A stretch of DNA of 64,000 nucleotides from Dyadobacter luteus (lineage in GTDB: Bacteria > Bacteroidota > Bacteroidia > Cytophagales > Spirosomataceae). The DNA is taken from contig NZ_QNUL01000004.1 of assembly GCF_003383615.1 (NCBI RefSeq), positions 1-64,000 on the forward strand, read 5' to 3'. Below the pieces are notes generated by a model that saw only the letters and a program-made list of their open reading frames with translations, searched no databases and was not told the DNA's origin. Within the stretch, counting starts at the first letter, position 1, and each line of letters starts with the position of its first letter. Below, one piece after another: positions 36,918 to 45,886 of the stretch. The position numbers and the translations under genes are program-made.

Positions 36918-38076
36918 TATAAGCTGGAAGAATCTTCGTGTCAACAAGCTCACCTTCTTTTTGAATGTGCTGCTGATTGCATTTGGTGTAGGGATTCTTA
37001 CATTGCTTTTACTCAGTACTACACAGGTAAGTGAAAAATTGAGTAAAAATGCAAAAGGAATAGATCTGGTGGTAGGGGCGAAAGGTAGCCTGCTTCAGCT
37101 AATCCTGAGCAGTATTTATTTTGTTGATTTCCCGACCGGAAACATTCCTTTAGAACAGGCTGAAGCAATTAGCCGTAATCCCCTTGTAAGCCGTGTAGTT
37201 CCGCTTGCTCTGGGCGATAATTATGAAGGTTTTCGGATTGTAGGGACAGATACCAGTTTTATTAATCTGCATGACTTGCAACTTGCAAGCGGTAAGTTCT
37301 GGGAAGATAATTTTCAGGTAGTTGTCGGAGCAGAAGTGGCCCGTGTTGCCCGGTTGAAAGTAGGTGATAAGCTGTATGGTTCACATGGACTGAGTTCAGC
37401 GCAGGACATCCACGAAGAACACGCTTATATTTTAAAAGGTATACTTAAACCAACCGGTAGCAGTGCTGATCATCTGGTGCTTACCAGTATTGAAAGTATA
37501 TGGAAAATGCACGGAAATGAAGAGCATCATCGGGAGAAGGAGATTACTTCGCTGCTGATTCAATATCGTTCGAGAATGGCCATGGTTCTTTTGCCGGCGA
37601 TGATCAATAAATCCACGTCTATGCAGGCGGCTTCTCCGGCAAAAGAAAGTGCCCGTTTGTTTTCTCTGATTGGTATCGGTATAGAAACCCTGCAATGGTT
37701 CGCGATCGCGATTATGCTGATGGCAGGAGTGAGTGTATTTGTGAGTCTTTATAATTCTTTACAGGAAAGAAAATATGATTTGGCGGTGATGCGTGTATTG
37801 GGCGCTTCTGCCTGTAAGTTGTTTTGCATTGTAATTCTTGAAGGGACAATACTTACTTCAATAGGTTCGGTAATCGGACTGTGGCTCGGACACACAGGTA
37901 TGGAGCTGATCGGCTATTTCCAGGATTCTGCTCAGGCGCGCCTGACAGGTTGGAAGCTTTTGCCACAAGAGTTTTATCTGGTTGGCAGTGGCATGCTGAT
38001 AGGATTTTTTGCAGCTGTTGTTCCGGGCATACAAGCTTACAGAACTGATATTTCATCAACTATTTCAAAAGGTTAA
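36904..38076 (+). CDS. FtsX/MacB-type ABC transporter permease
   Basis: A 390-residue inner-membrane protein. It has one N-terminal helix (about 12-40), a large periplasmic domain of the MacB-PCD type (about 45-250, containing VVGAEVARVARLKVGDKL), and three C-terminal helices (about 260-290, 315-345, 355-380). This one-plus-three layout is that of LolC/E and MacB permeases. It overlaps the ATPase gene and ends six bases before the DUF3299-like gene. Confidence 0.88.
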   Translation: MTPVSISWKNLRVNKLTFFLNVLLIAFGVGILTLLLLSTTQVSEKLSKNAKGIDLVVGAKGSLLQLILSSIYFVDFPTGNIPLEQAEAISRNPLVSRVVPLALGDNYEGFRIVGTDTSFINLHDLQLASGKFWEDNFQVVVGAEVARVARLKVGDKLYGSHGLSSAQDIHEEHAYILKGILKPTGSSADHLVLTSIESIWKMHGNEEHHREKEITSLLIQYRSRMAMVLLPAMINKSTSMQAASPAKESARLFSLIGIGIETLQWFAIAIMLMAGVSVFVSLYNSLQERKYDLAVMRVLGASACKLFCIVILEGTILTSIGSVIGLWLGHTGMELIGYFQDSAQARLTGWKLLPQEFYLVGSGMLIGFFAAVVPGIQAYRTDISSTISKG

Positions 38077-38081
38077 AGACT

Positions 38082-38528
38082 ATGTTCAGAAAAGTGATCC
38101 TGTTTTTATTAATGATTTTGGGTGTGACGTTACAAGCGAATGCTCAGCCTCCCACGCACATCCCTTTAATGAATTCGACCTGGAAAATGATTGCTGAAAG
38201 GACTTACAAGAAAAACAAAGATTACAAGATGGTACCAGCATTTCCTGCCAAATTACAATCAATGCAAAACAAAGTGGTAGAGTTGCCGGGATATATCATT
38301 CCGATTAATGCCGATTTGAATCACAAAGAATTTATGCTTGCCGTTGTGCCGATGGATCAGTGTCCTTATTGCGGGCAAGGAGATATTCCTTCCATGGTGG
38401 AGGTGAAGATGGCAAAGGAAATGACCTACACAGATAAACCTGTCAAAATCAGGGGGAAGCTTCTTCTGAATCAGTCTGGTGATTACCGCTCCGAGGTGTT
38501 TCTTCTGAATGCCGAGTTGGTAAAGTAA
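38082..38528 (+). CDS. Exported DUF3299-like protein with CPYC motif
   Basis: 148 residues, signal peptide ending ANAQ. The block VVELPGYIIPINAD followed by FMLAVVPMDQCPYCGQGDIP matches the conserved core of DUF3299 proteins, and C94 and C97 form a CxxC that could bind metal or a disulphide. It is the third gene of the ABC cassette. As I recall, DUF3299 proteins accompany LolDE-like transporters in proteobacteria too, some in metal-regulated operons. This is context, not proof of a zinc role. Confidence 0.75.
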   Translation: MFRKVILFLLMILGVTLQANAQPPTHIPLMNSTWKMIAERTYKKNKDYKMVPAFPAKLQSMQNKVVELPGYIIPINADLNHKEFMLAVVPMDQCPYCGQGDIPSMVEVKMAKEMTYTDKPVKIRGKLLLNQSGDYRSEVFLLNAELVK

Positions 38529-38622
38529 CCTGAATTAGTCGTTTTTCTTTGCATGATAAAATTGCTTTGTCCTATTTACAAGAATAAATCATTAGCTAAC
38601 CCATAATCACAAATATCTAATT

Positions 38623-41163
38623 ATGAAGTTGAACTACAATATGCTCGCGCTTATACTGGCAGCTGGAGGAATCGCTCACGGACAAACGCCCGCCGCTGCG
38701 CCGGCTGCAAGGTCGCAGGCAACTCCGGCTGCGTCAATCACTGCTGCCACGCAGGGAATGAAAAAGTATGAGGGTTATTTCAATTTTTACTATGACGAAA
38801 AAACAGGGAAAATCTTTCTGGAAGTAGATAAGCTGGAGAAAGAATTTCTTTATTTTTCTTCTCTTACAGACGGCGTAGGTAGTGGCGGGCCGGAACGCGG
38901 GCAAGCTTCTTCAGCCATCGCCAAATTTGTAAAGGTAGGCCCGAAGATCTTGTTGGTTGAACCGGTTTATAGTTACCGTGCGATCACAGAAAATCCCGAC
39001 GAGAAAAAAGCAGTTGAAAGTGCTTTCGCAAAATCTGTCATATGGGGTTTCGTTCCTGCCGCAGTAGAAGGAGATAAAGTATTGATTGATCTTACTCCGT
39101 TCATCGTGCGCGACAGTCAGAATATTGCAGCCCGGCTGGGCGTAAGAAGGGCTGCGGGACCCGTAACGGTTCCACAGCCTGCTGGTGGAGGTGGTTCGTA
39201 CAGAGTGGATGAAACCCGTTCGGTATTGTACCTTGAAAACACAAAAAACTTTCCCAAAAATACTGAATTTGAAGCGTTAATTACTTTCACAGGTGGAAGT
39301 CCGAATACCGGCTTTTTCGGTGGTGGACCTGGCCTGGCGCCCGATCCGAGTGCTGTAAGTGTGAAAATGCATCAGTCCTTTGTAGAACTTCCTGATGATA
39401 AATACAAAACCAGAAGGTTCGACGCGAGATCGGCTTTTGGCATGTTTAGCTACATGGATTTTTCGGCGCCTATGAATGAGCCGATTGTCAAAAGATTTAT
39501 CAGAAGACACCGACTGGAAAAGAAAAATCCCGGCTCTGCCCCAAGTGAGGCGGTAAAACCAATTGTGTATTATATTGATCGCGGTGCTCCCGGACCGGTA
39601 AAACAAGCTTTGATCGAAGGTGGGGCGTTCTGGAATGAAGCATTTGAAGCGGCCGGATACAAAAATGCATTTCAGGTAAAAGAGCTTCCGGAGGGCGCAG
39701 ACCCGATGGATATTCGTTATAACGTTGTGAACTGGGTAAACAGAAATGGGAGTCCGCGCGGATTCTCATTTGGCTCTTCTTATCTGGATCCTCGTACTGG
39801 TGAGATTATTAAGGGTGTAGTTACGTTAGGTTCTGACCGTCATCGTCAGGATTATTTGATCGCAGAGGGCTTGTTGCAGCCGTATGAAGATGGAAAACCT
39901 GTTTCGAAGGCTATGCAGGAACTTGCTTTGGCCAGGATCAGACAACTTTCCGCGCACGAAATTGGCCATACGCTCGGATTCAACCACAATTTCGCCGCAA
40001 GTCCGAAAGACAGGGCTTCGGTAATGGATTATCCTTTCCCTAAATTTTCCCTTAAATCGGATGGCACGATAGACATTTCAGATTCGTATGCCAAAGGAAT
40101 CGGAAGCTGGGATAAGCGTGCAGTGATGTGGGGTTATACTGAGTTTCCTGCAGGCAAAGAGGAGGAAGGTCTGGAAAAGATTATGCAGGAAACCCTTAAA
40201 CAAGGATTTATCTACATACCGGATATCGGAGGCAACACGCACCCGACTTCTCACCAGTGGGATGATGGTTCAAATCCGATAGATCAGATGACCAATATCC
40301 TTGCAGTGAGGCGTAAGGTGTTGGATAATTTCTCAGAAAAGGCAATACGCAAAGGGGAGCCTATGGCGACCATCGAAGAAGTGCTCGTTCCTATTTATTT
40401 GTTACATCGTTATCAGATCGAAGCTGTTGCAAAATCAGTGGGAGGGTTGTACTTCACGCATGCGGTTAAAAATGACGGTCAGGTTACAACGCGAATGGTA
40501 GAACCAAAAGAACAGTGGAGAGCTTTGGAATCGCTGTTGAGCACCATTACGCCGGATGCATTAGCACTTCCGGAAGGGCTCATTCAGAAGATACCGCCAA
40601 GACCTTCCGGTTATCCTGCAGGACTCGAAACGTTCGACAGACATACCGGGCCCACTTTTGATCCGATAGCAGCTGCAGAATCTGCCGCAGGAACTACATT
40701 GTCTTATCTATTGGATGCAGAACGTGCAGCCCGACTGATCGAATACAATGCACGTGATAGCAAACAGCCTGGGTTGATGCCGGTGATCGACAAGTTGCTG
40801 GAAAGTACATGGAAAGCACCTGCGACAGCCGGCTACAAAGGAGAACTGCAAACATTAGTGAACAATCTTTCTTTGAAATACCTGCTTTCATTGGCTGCGA
40901 ATGCAAAAGCTCCCGAAAATGTACGTGGTGAGGCGCTGCTGAAAGTGGATGAGCTGGGATCTTGGATCAAAGAAAAAGTGGCAGCTGCTCCTGCCAAACA
41001 AAAAGCGAATATGATGTTCGGTTTAGCTCAGATTGAAGAATTCCACAAGAATCCTGACAAATTCCAGCCAGCATCAGTGACTGCTATGCCCCCCGGGGCA
41101 CCGATTATGGGCCATATGGATTTCCTTCGGTGCTCAGAAGGAAATGAGGTTTTTGACAACTAA
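38623..41163 (+). CDS. Exported zinc metalloprotease (DUF5117/DUF4953 type), copy 1
   Basis: An 846-residue secreted metalloprotease. After the signal peptide and an Ala/Pro/Gln-rich linker comes the N-terminal DUF5117-like domain (about 60-330). The catalytic motif HEIGHTLGFNHN has H445, E446 and H449 as the core and later His/Asn as third-ligand candidates. SVMDYPF (M468) is the Met-turn typical of metzincins. The C-terminal part (DUF4953-like, from about 560) completes the family. Together with copy 2 and the M20 enzymes it suggests extracellular peptide breakdown. A terminator follows at 41184-41209, so copy 2 probably has its own promoter or depends on read-through. Confidence 0.9.
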   Translation: MKLNYNMLALILAAGGIAHGQTPAAAPAARSQATPAASITAATQGMKKYEGYFNFYYDEKTGKIFLEVDKLEKEFLYFSSLTDGVGSGGPERGQASSAIAKFVKVGPKILLVEPVYSYRAITENPDEKKAVESAFAKSVIWGFVPAAVEGDKVLIDLTPFIVRDSQNIAARLGVRRAAGPVTVPQPAGGGGSYRVDETRSVLYLENTKNFPKNTEFEALITFTGGSPNTGFFGGGPGLAPDPSAVSVKMHQSFVELPDDKYKTRRFDARSAFGMFSYMDFSAPMNEPIVKRFIRRHRLEKKNPGSAPSEAVKPIVYYIDRGAPGPVKQALIEGGAFWNEAFEAAGYKNAFQVKELPEGADPMDIRYNVVNWVNRNGSPRGFSFGSSYLDPRTGEIIKGVVTLGSDRHRQDYLIAEGLLQPYEDGKPVSKAMQELALARIRQLSAHEIGHTLGFNHNFAASPKDRASVMDYPFPKFSLKSDGTIDISDSYAKGIGSWDKRAVMWGYTEFPAGKEEEGLEKIMQETLKQGFIYIPDIGGNTHPTSHQWDDGSNPIDQMTNILAVRRKVLDNFSEKAIRKGEPMATIEEVLVPIYLLHRYQIEAVAKSVGGLYFTHAVKNDGQVTTRMVEPKEQWRALESLLSTITPDALALPEGLIQKIPPRPSGYPAGLETFDRHTGPTFDPIAAAESAAGTTLSYLLDAERAARLIEYNARDSKQPGLMPVIDKLLESTWKAPATAGYKGELQTLVNNLSLKYLLSLAANAKAPENVRGEALLKVDELGSWIKEKVAAAPAKQKANMMFGLAQIEEFHKNPDKFQPASVTAMPPGAPIMGHMDFLRCSEGNEVFDN

Positions 41164-41183
41164 CAAACTGTTTCGCATACCCC

Positions 41184-41209
41184 TAACCCCGGCACAATCG
41201 CCGGGGTTA
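41184..41209 (+). terminator. Intrinsic terminator between the two metalloprotease genes
   Basis: TAACCCCGGC (41184-41193) pairs perfectly with GCCGGGGTTA (41200-41209), followed by TTTTC. It separates copy 1 from copy 2, which starts 27 bases later. Confidence 0.8.
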
Positions 41210-41235
41210 TTTTCTTACTGAAAACGACAATCGCA

Positions 41236-43713
41236 ATGAAGTTATATATACCTGTATTGGCGGGTTTACTTATCGGAAATTCGGGTGTTTTCGCCCAGAG
41301 TTCAACTGCCGGACAAAAAATATCAGCTTCGCCCAGCCTTGCTGTCCGGACGCAGGGTATGAACAAAAATGAGGGCTATTTTACTTTTTACTACGATGAA
41401 AAGGAGGGGAGAGTTCTGCTGGAAATACCTGATAAAATGCTCAATAAGGAATTTCTGTATGTAAATGCCATGCCGGAAGGCGGAGGCGGAGCCGGGGACA
41501 GAGGTACGGTAGGAGGATACAGGATTGTAAAGTTTATCAAAGTAGGGCCAAAGATTTTTCTGACTCTTCCTAATTACGACTACCGTGCTGACAGCGGTGG
41601 AGAGGCGGAGAAAAAATCTGTTTCAGAGTCTTTTCCTCAGTCGGTGATCTGGGGATTTAAACCGGATTTGCGAGAAAGCGATAAAACGCTGATCGACATT
41701 ACGTCCTTTCTGCTCCGTGACAGTCAGAATGCGGGTGCCCGTTTGGGAAGCAGCGGTTTTAGCAGGCCGGGTGCGCCGGTTGCAGGTGGAGGGAATGTAT
41801 ACAGAGTGGATGAATCAAGGTCGGCAATCGCTATTGAAAGAACCAAAAGTTTTCCTAAAAATACAGAGTTTGAGGCATTGCTGACTTTCGCAGGAGCGGG
41901 GACGGGTGAGCGTAGTTTTTTCAGCGGTGGCCCGGGCACACCTGCAAAAGCGCCGGATCCGGGTTCCATCACGCTAAAAAATCACCACTCATTTATCGAG
42001 CTACCCGATCAGAATTATAAACCCAGAGCGTTTGATCCAAGGTCTGGTTATAATTCCATGGAATACCTTGACTTCTCTACCGCTACCGATGAGCCTGTCT
42101 TAAAGAAGTTTATCAGACGATGGAGGCTGGAAAAGAAAAATCCGGGAGCTGCCAAAAGTGAAGCGGTTAAGCCCATCGTGTTTTATGTAGATAAAGGAGC
42201 GCCGGAACCCATCAGAAAAGCATTGATAGAAGGCACTTCGTGGTGGAATGATGCATTTGAAGCTGCGGGTTTTATCAATGCATTTCAGGTGAAAGAGTTG
42301 CCGGACGGTGCCGATCCGATGGACATCCGTTATAGCATGATCAATTGGGTACACCGCCCGCAACGTGGTTTTTCAAATGGAATCGGCATTTTTGACCCGC
42401 GTACAGGAGAAATCATCAAGGGGCAGGTTACACTAGGATCGATGCGCGACAAGCAGGATTTTCTCATCCTGCAGGGATTGACCCAGCCTTACGGTGATGA
42501 TAAGTCAGCTGCAAAAAAAGCAGTTGATCAGGCATTGGCCCGCATGAAGCAGCTGGCTGCACACGAGGTTGGCCATGCGCTGGGCATGTATCACAACCAT
42601 ATGTCAAGTTCGAATGACAGGTCTTCGGTGACGGATTACCCTTTCCCGAAAATAACCATGAAAGCGGATGGCTCTATGGATATCTCTGAAGCTTATGCGA
42701 AAGGAATAGGAAGCTATGATAAACGGGCGATCATATGGGGTTACACTGAGTTTGGCAAAAATCAGAATGAGAAAGCAGAGCTTGATAAAATCATTCGGGA
42801 GTCTATCCGTCAGGGACATATTTTTATGTTTGATCTTGGCATTCATCCCAATTCTGCCCATTGGGACAATACCAATGATGCGGTTACCGAGCTGACCAGA
42901 CTCATGCAAATCCGTAAAAAGGCCTTGTCGGTATTCTCTGAAAAAACGATTCCTGAAGGGCGTCCCATGGCTACCATGGAAGAGGTTCTGGTTCCGTTGT
43001 ATTTACTGCACCGTTATCAGATTGAGGCTGCGACAAATTTACTGGGAGGGCTCGATTTCAGATATGCCCTTCGCGGTGATGGGCAACCTGTTACAGGAAT
43101 GATTGATCCCGCTCAGCAGTGGCAGGCGCTGGATGCATTAATCAGTTCTATCTCAGCAGAAGAACTGGCTATTCCTGAAAGTGTAATCAAGAATCTTCCT
43201 CCGTATCCGATTGGCTATGCAAGAAACCAGGAGAATTTCAAAGGGTACACGGGCGTTACATTCGATCCTGTCGGAGCGGCAGAATCACTTGCCGGACAAA
43301 CACTTTCGCTTATTCTGGATCATGAACGTGCTGCCAGACTTTTGGAATACCACGGAAGAGATGATAAACAGCCGGGGTTGATATCGGTGATTGAAAAATT
43401 GAACGATAAGATATGGAAAGCTCCTGCCGAGAAAGGATATAGAGCGGATTTACAGAGTATGGTAAGAAAGGTCTATTTGAAAACCCTTCTAGGGGTGGCC
43501 GCTCAAACGGGTGCGTCAGACAATGTGAAAGCGACTATTTTAGCTCAGATCGACAATCTGAAGGTATGGATGAGTGATCAGAAAAGCACAGCCGATACCC
43601 GTTTGAAAGGCGATATACTTTTCAGTCTGCTTCAGATCAGTCAATTTGAAAAAGACCCGGATAAGTTCAAACCATTGCAGCCTGCTCAGATGCCCGCGGG
43701 CCCTGCTATATGA
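41236..43713 (+). CDS. Exported zinc metalloprotease (DUF5117/DUF4953 type), copy 2
   Basis: An 825-residue paralogue of copy 1 with the same domain order and a signal peptide ending GVFAQ. The zinc motif HEVGHALGMYHN is intact (H443, E444, H447). The Met-turn that reads VMDY in copy 1 reads VTDY here, so the methionine is replaced by threonine at residue 466. In metzincins the Met-turn supports the zinc site, so the substitution may tune activity rather than abolish it. The two genes are adjacent, an evident tandem duplication with divergence. A hairpin terminator follows at 43781-43811. Confidence 0.88.
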   Translation: MKLYIPVLAGLLIGNSGVFAQSSTAGQKISASPSLAVRTQGMNKNEGYFTFYYDEKEGRVLLEIPDKMLNKEFLYVNAMPEGGGGAGDRGTVGGYRIVKFIKVGPKIFLTLPNYDYRADSGGEAEKKSVSESFPQSVIWGFKPDLRESDKTLIDITSFLLRDSQNAGARLGSSGFSRPGAPVAGGGNVYRVDESRSAIAIERTKSFPKNTEFEALLTFAGAGTGERSFFSGGPGTPAKAPDPGSITLKNHHSFIELPDQNYKPRAFDPRSGYNSMEYLDFSTATDEPVLKKFIRRWRLEKKNPGAAKSEAVKPIVFYVDKGAPEPIRKALIEGTSWWNDAFEAAGFINAFQVKELPDGADPMDIRYSMINWVHRPQRGFSNGIGIFDPRTGEIIKGQVTLGSMRDKQDFLILQGLTQPYGDDKSAAKKAVDQALARMKQLAAHEVGHALGMYHNHMSSSNDRSSVTDYPFPKITMKADGSMDISEAYAKGIGSYDKRAIIWGYTEFGKNQNEKAELDKIIRESIRQGHIFMFDLGIHPNSAHWDNTNDAVTELTRLMQIRKKALSVFSEKTIPEGRPMATMEEVLVPLYLLHRYQIEAATNLLGGLDFRYALRGDGQPVTGMIDPAQQWQALDALISSISAEELAIPESVIKNLPPYPIGYARNQENFKGYTGVTFDPVGAAESLAGQTLSLILDHERAARLLEYHGRDDKQPGLISVIEKLNDKIWKAPAEKGYRADLQSMVRKVYLKTLLGVAAQTGASDNVKATILAQIDNLKVWMSDQKSTADTRLKGDILFSLLQISQFEKDPDKFKPLQPAQMPAGPAI

Positions 43714-43780
43714 AATGTCAGTAAGACGGGCAATGTAGGAATTATACCAACAGTTATTTAAATAGAAATAAGCTAAAGAG

Positions 43781-43811
43781 AGGCTCTGTGAACAATAGAT
43801 TTGCAGAGCCT
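43781..43811 (+). terminator. Intrinsic terminator after metalloprotease copy 2
   Basis: AGGCTCTG (43781-43788) pairs with CAGAGCCT (43804-43811), followed by GTTTTAT. Confidence 0.7.
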
Positions 43812-43934
43812 GTTTTATAGTAGAAATCCACATAGATATGAAGCTGAAACGGCGTTGGCATGGTATCTTGTGGCACTAAACCAGCATAAACAGGATTGGG
43901 AACAATCCCGCGATTATAAATAACCTGAACCACC

Positions 43935-45359
43935 ATGAACGACGAGCGTATCTCAGTATTTGACATTTTTAAAATTGGAATTGGCCCTTCCAGTTCCCAT
44001 ACACTTGGCCCCTGGCGGGCAGCGCAGCAATTTTTGAATGTAGTTCGTCAATCCGTGGGGCTTCAGCATGTACAATCCGTGAACGTATTTTTGTACGGTT
44101 CCCTCGCCAAAACAGGTAAAGGACACGGAACAGATATCGCCGTCATACTTGGATTAGCAGGATACGACCCGGTTACTATAGTTACAACTGATATCGACAG
44201 CATTCTTGCAGGTATTACACAACAAGAGACGCTCTCACTGGATAGAAATATTGAGATCTCGTTTTTACCGAAAAAGAATGTGGTATTCTGTATGAAAGAG
44301 TCCCTACCGTTTCACCCCAACGGGCTCACCTTCACAGCAGTTTGTAAAGATCAGACAGAAATCACTGAGACCTACTTTTCCATTGGCGGAGGATTTGTGA
44401 TTCAGGAAGGTGCTGCACCGGAAGAGCAACAGACATCGATTCTTCCTTATCCTGTTGATTACGCAGCCGATCTTTTGAAATGGCATCGGCAGTGTCACCG
44501 GCCGATATGGGAAATTGTACTGGAAAATGAGCGGTACTGGCGTGGTGAAGACACCATACGTACAGAGCTCATTAATATCTGGCATGTGATGCGTTCCAGT
44601 ATTTTTCACGGCTCTCAAACGCAGGGAGTGCTTCCTGGTGGTTTGAATGTAAAACGCCGCGCAGCAGATTTGAACCAGAAGCTACTGAAAGGGAAAGTTT
44701 GCCCGGATTATGATGACTGGTTACTTGCCATCCAGAATGGCGGCAGCGGATTCAAGTATACCCTCGATTGGGTAAGTTGTTTTGCACTGGCAGTGAATGA
44801 AGAAAATGCATCGTACAGCCGTGTAGTAACTGCCCCGACCAATGGAGCCGCTGGTGTGATTCCGGCCGTTATTCAATACTATATTACATTTTGTGAAGGA
44901 GATGAACAGGGCGTTTTTCGCTTTCTTTTAACAGCTGGGGAAATTGGCAGCATATTCAAAAAGGGCGCTACGATATCCGCGGCAATGGGTGGTTGCCAGG
45001 CTGAAATTGGTGTTTCATCGGCGATGGCTGCAGCCGGACTTACAGAGGTGTTGGGTGGAAGTGTGCAGCAATGTCTGATGGCGGCGGAAATTGCTATGGA
45101 ACATCACCTGGGGATGACCTGCGATCCGGTAGGCGGCCTGGTGCAGATACCCTGTATTGAACGCAACACGATGGGGGCAATCAAGGCGATAACGGCTTGT
45201 CAGCTCGCGTTGCAAAGTGATCCCGATAATGCAAAGGTGTCGCTGGACAACGTGGTAAACACCATGTGGGAAACAGCGCTTGATATGAATAACCGGTATA
45301 AGGAAACTTCAGAGGGAGGACTGGCGGTTAATATTCCGATCAGTTTGAGTGAATGTTAA
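43935..45359 (+). CDS. sdaA: L-serine ammonia-lyase, iron-sulphur type, single chain
   Basis: Converts L-serine to pyruvate and ammonia using a [4Fe-4S] cluster. At 474 residues alpha and beta parts are fused, with the beta part first ([18 protein letters not shown]). Cluster ligands are C354 (GGCQAEIGV), C396 (TCDPVGG) and C407 (QIPCIER). Their spacing of 42 and 11 residues equals that of the structurally known Legionella enzyme. The protein ends in Cys (SLSEC, C474), matching the C-terminal Cys that acts as the fourth ligand and autoinhibitory tail there. [12 protein letters not shown] is the conserved substrate loop. A thioredoxin-like gene starts 27 bases downstream. Confidence 0.95.
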   Translation: MNDERISVFDIFKIGIGPSSSHTLGPWRAAQQFLNVVRQSVGLQHVQSVNVFLYGSLAKTGKGHGTDIAVILGLAGYDPVTIVTTDIDSILAGITQQETLSLDRNIEISFLPKKNVVFCMKESLPFHPNGLTFTAVCKDQTEITETYFSIGGGFVIQEGAAPEEQQTSILPYPVDYAADLLKWHRQCHRPIWEIVLENERYWRGEDTIRTELINIWHVMRSSIFHGSQTQGVLPGGLNVKRRAADLNQKLLKGKVCPDYDDWLLAIQNGGSGFKYTLDWVSCFALAVNEENASYSRVVTAPTNGAAGVIPAVIQYYITFCEGDEQGVFRFLLTAGEIGSIFKKGATISAAMGGCQAEIGVSSAMAAAGLTEVLGGSVQQCLMAAEIAMEHHLGMTCDPVGGLVQIPCIERNTMGAIKAITACQLALQSDPDNAKVSLDNVVNTMWETALDMNNRYKETSEGGLAVNIPISLSEC

Positions 45360-45386
45360 AAAGATCAACAGACAAATTTACATCTA

Positions 45387-45875
45387 ATGAAAGCTACCAT
45401 TTTTAGTATGATGATGATGCTCTTTTCTGCATCAGTTTTAGCTCAGAAACCCACTATTTATCATCCTGAGGCAGACGCGAAAACGCAGATCGCGGCGGCG
45501 GTAGAGAAAGCCGGAAAGACTAACAAACATGTACTGCTGCAAATAGGAGGTAACTGGTGCAGCTGGTGTATTTTGTTTGACAGACTCGTGAATGGAAATG
45601 ACACGCTGAGAACATTTCGGGATAGTAATTACGAAATGCTGCATGTTAATTACAGTCCGGAGAATAAAAATGAAGATGTACTCGCTGGTCTGGATTATCC
45701 CCAGCGTTTTGGTTTTCCCGTTTTTGTGATTCTGGATGGAAAGGGGAAAAGAATCCATACGCAGAACTCAGCCTATCTTGAAAAAGGGAAGGGGCACGAC
45801 CCTGCCAAAGTGCTTGAATTTTTCCAGCAGTGGGCACCCGCTTCCCTTAATCCGGCCAGTTACGCGAAAAAGTAA
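45387..45875 (+). CDS. Exported thioredoxin-family protein
   Basis: 162 residues, signal peptide ending VLAQ, then a thioredoxin fold with the active-site motif GNWCSWC (C58, C61) and a cis-Pro block near GFPVFVILD. This is the Thioredoxin_7 type found in Bacteroidota periplasm. It is 27 bases downstream of sdaA and probably co-transcribed, although a functional link with a cytoplasmic iron-sulphur enzyme is not obvious. Confidence 0.88.
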   Translation: MKATIFSMMMMLFSASVLAQKPTIYHPEADAKTQIAAAVEKAGKTNKHVLLQIGGNWCSWCILFDRLVNGNDTLRTFRDSNYEMLHVNYSPENKNEDVLAGLDYPQRFGFPVFVILDGKGKRIHTQNSAYLEKGKGHDPAKVLEFFQQWAPASLNPASYAKK

Positions 45876-45886
45876 CCAGATAAATT

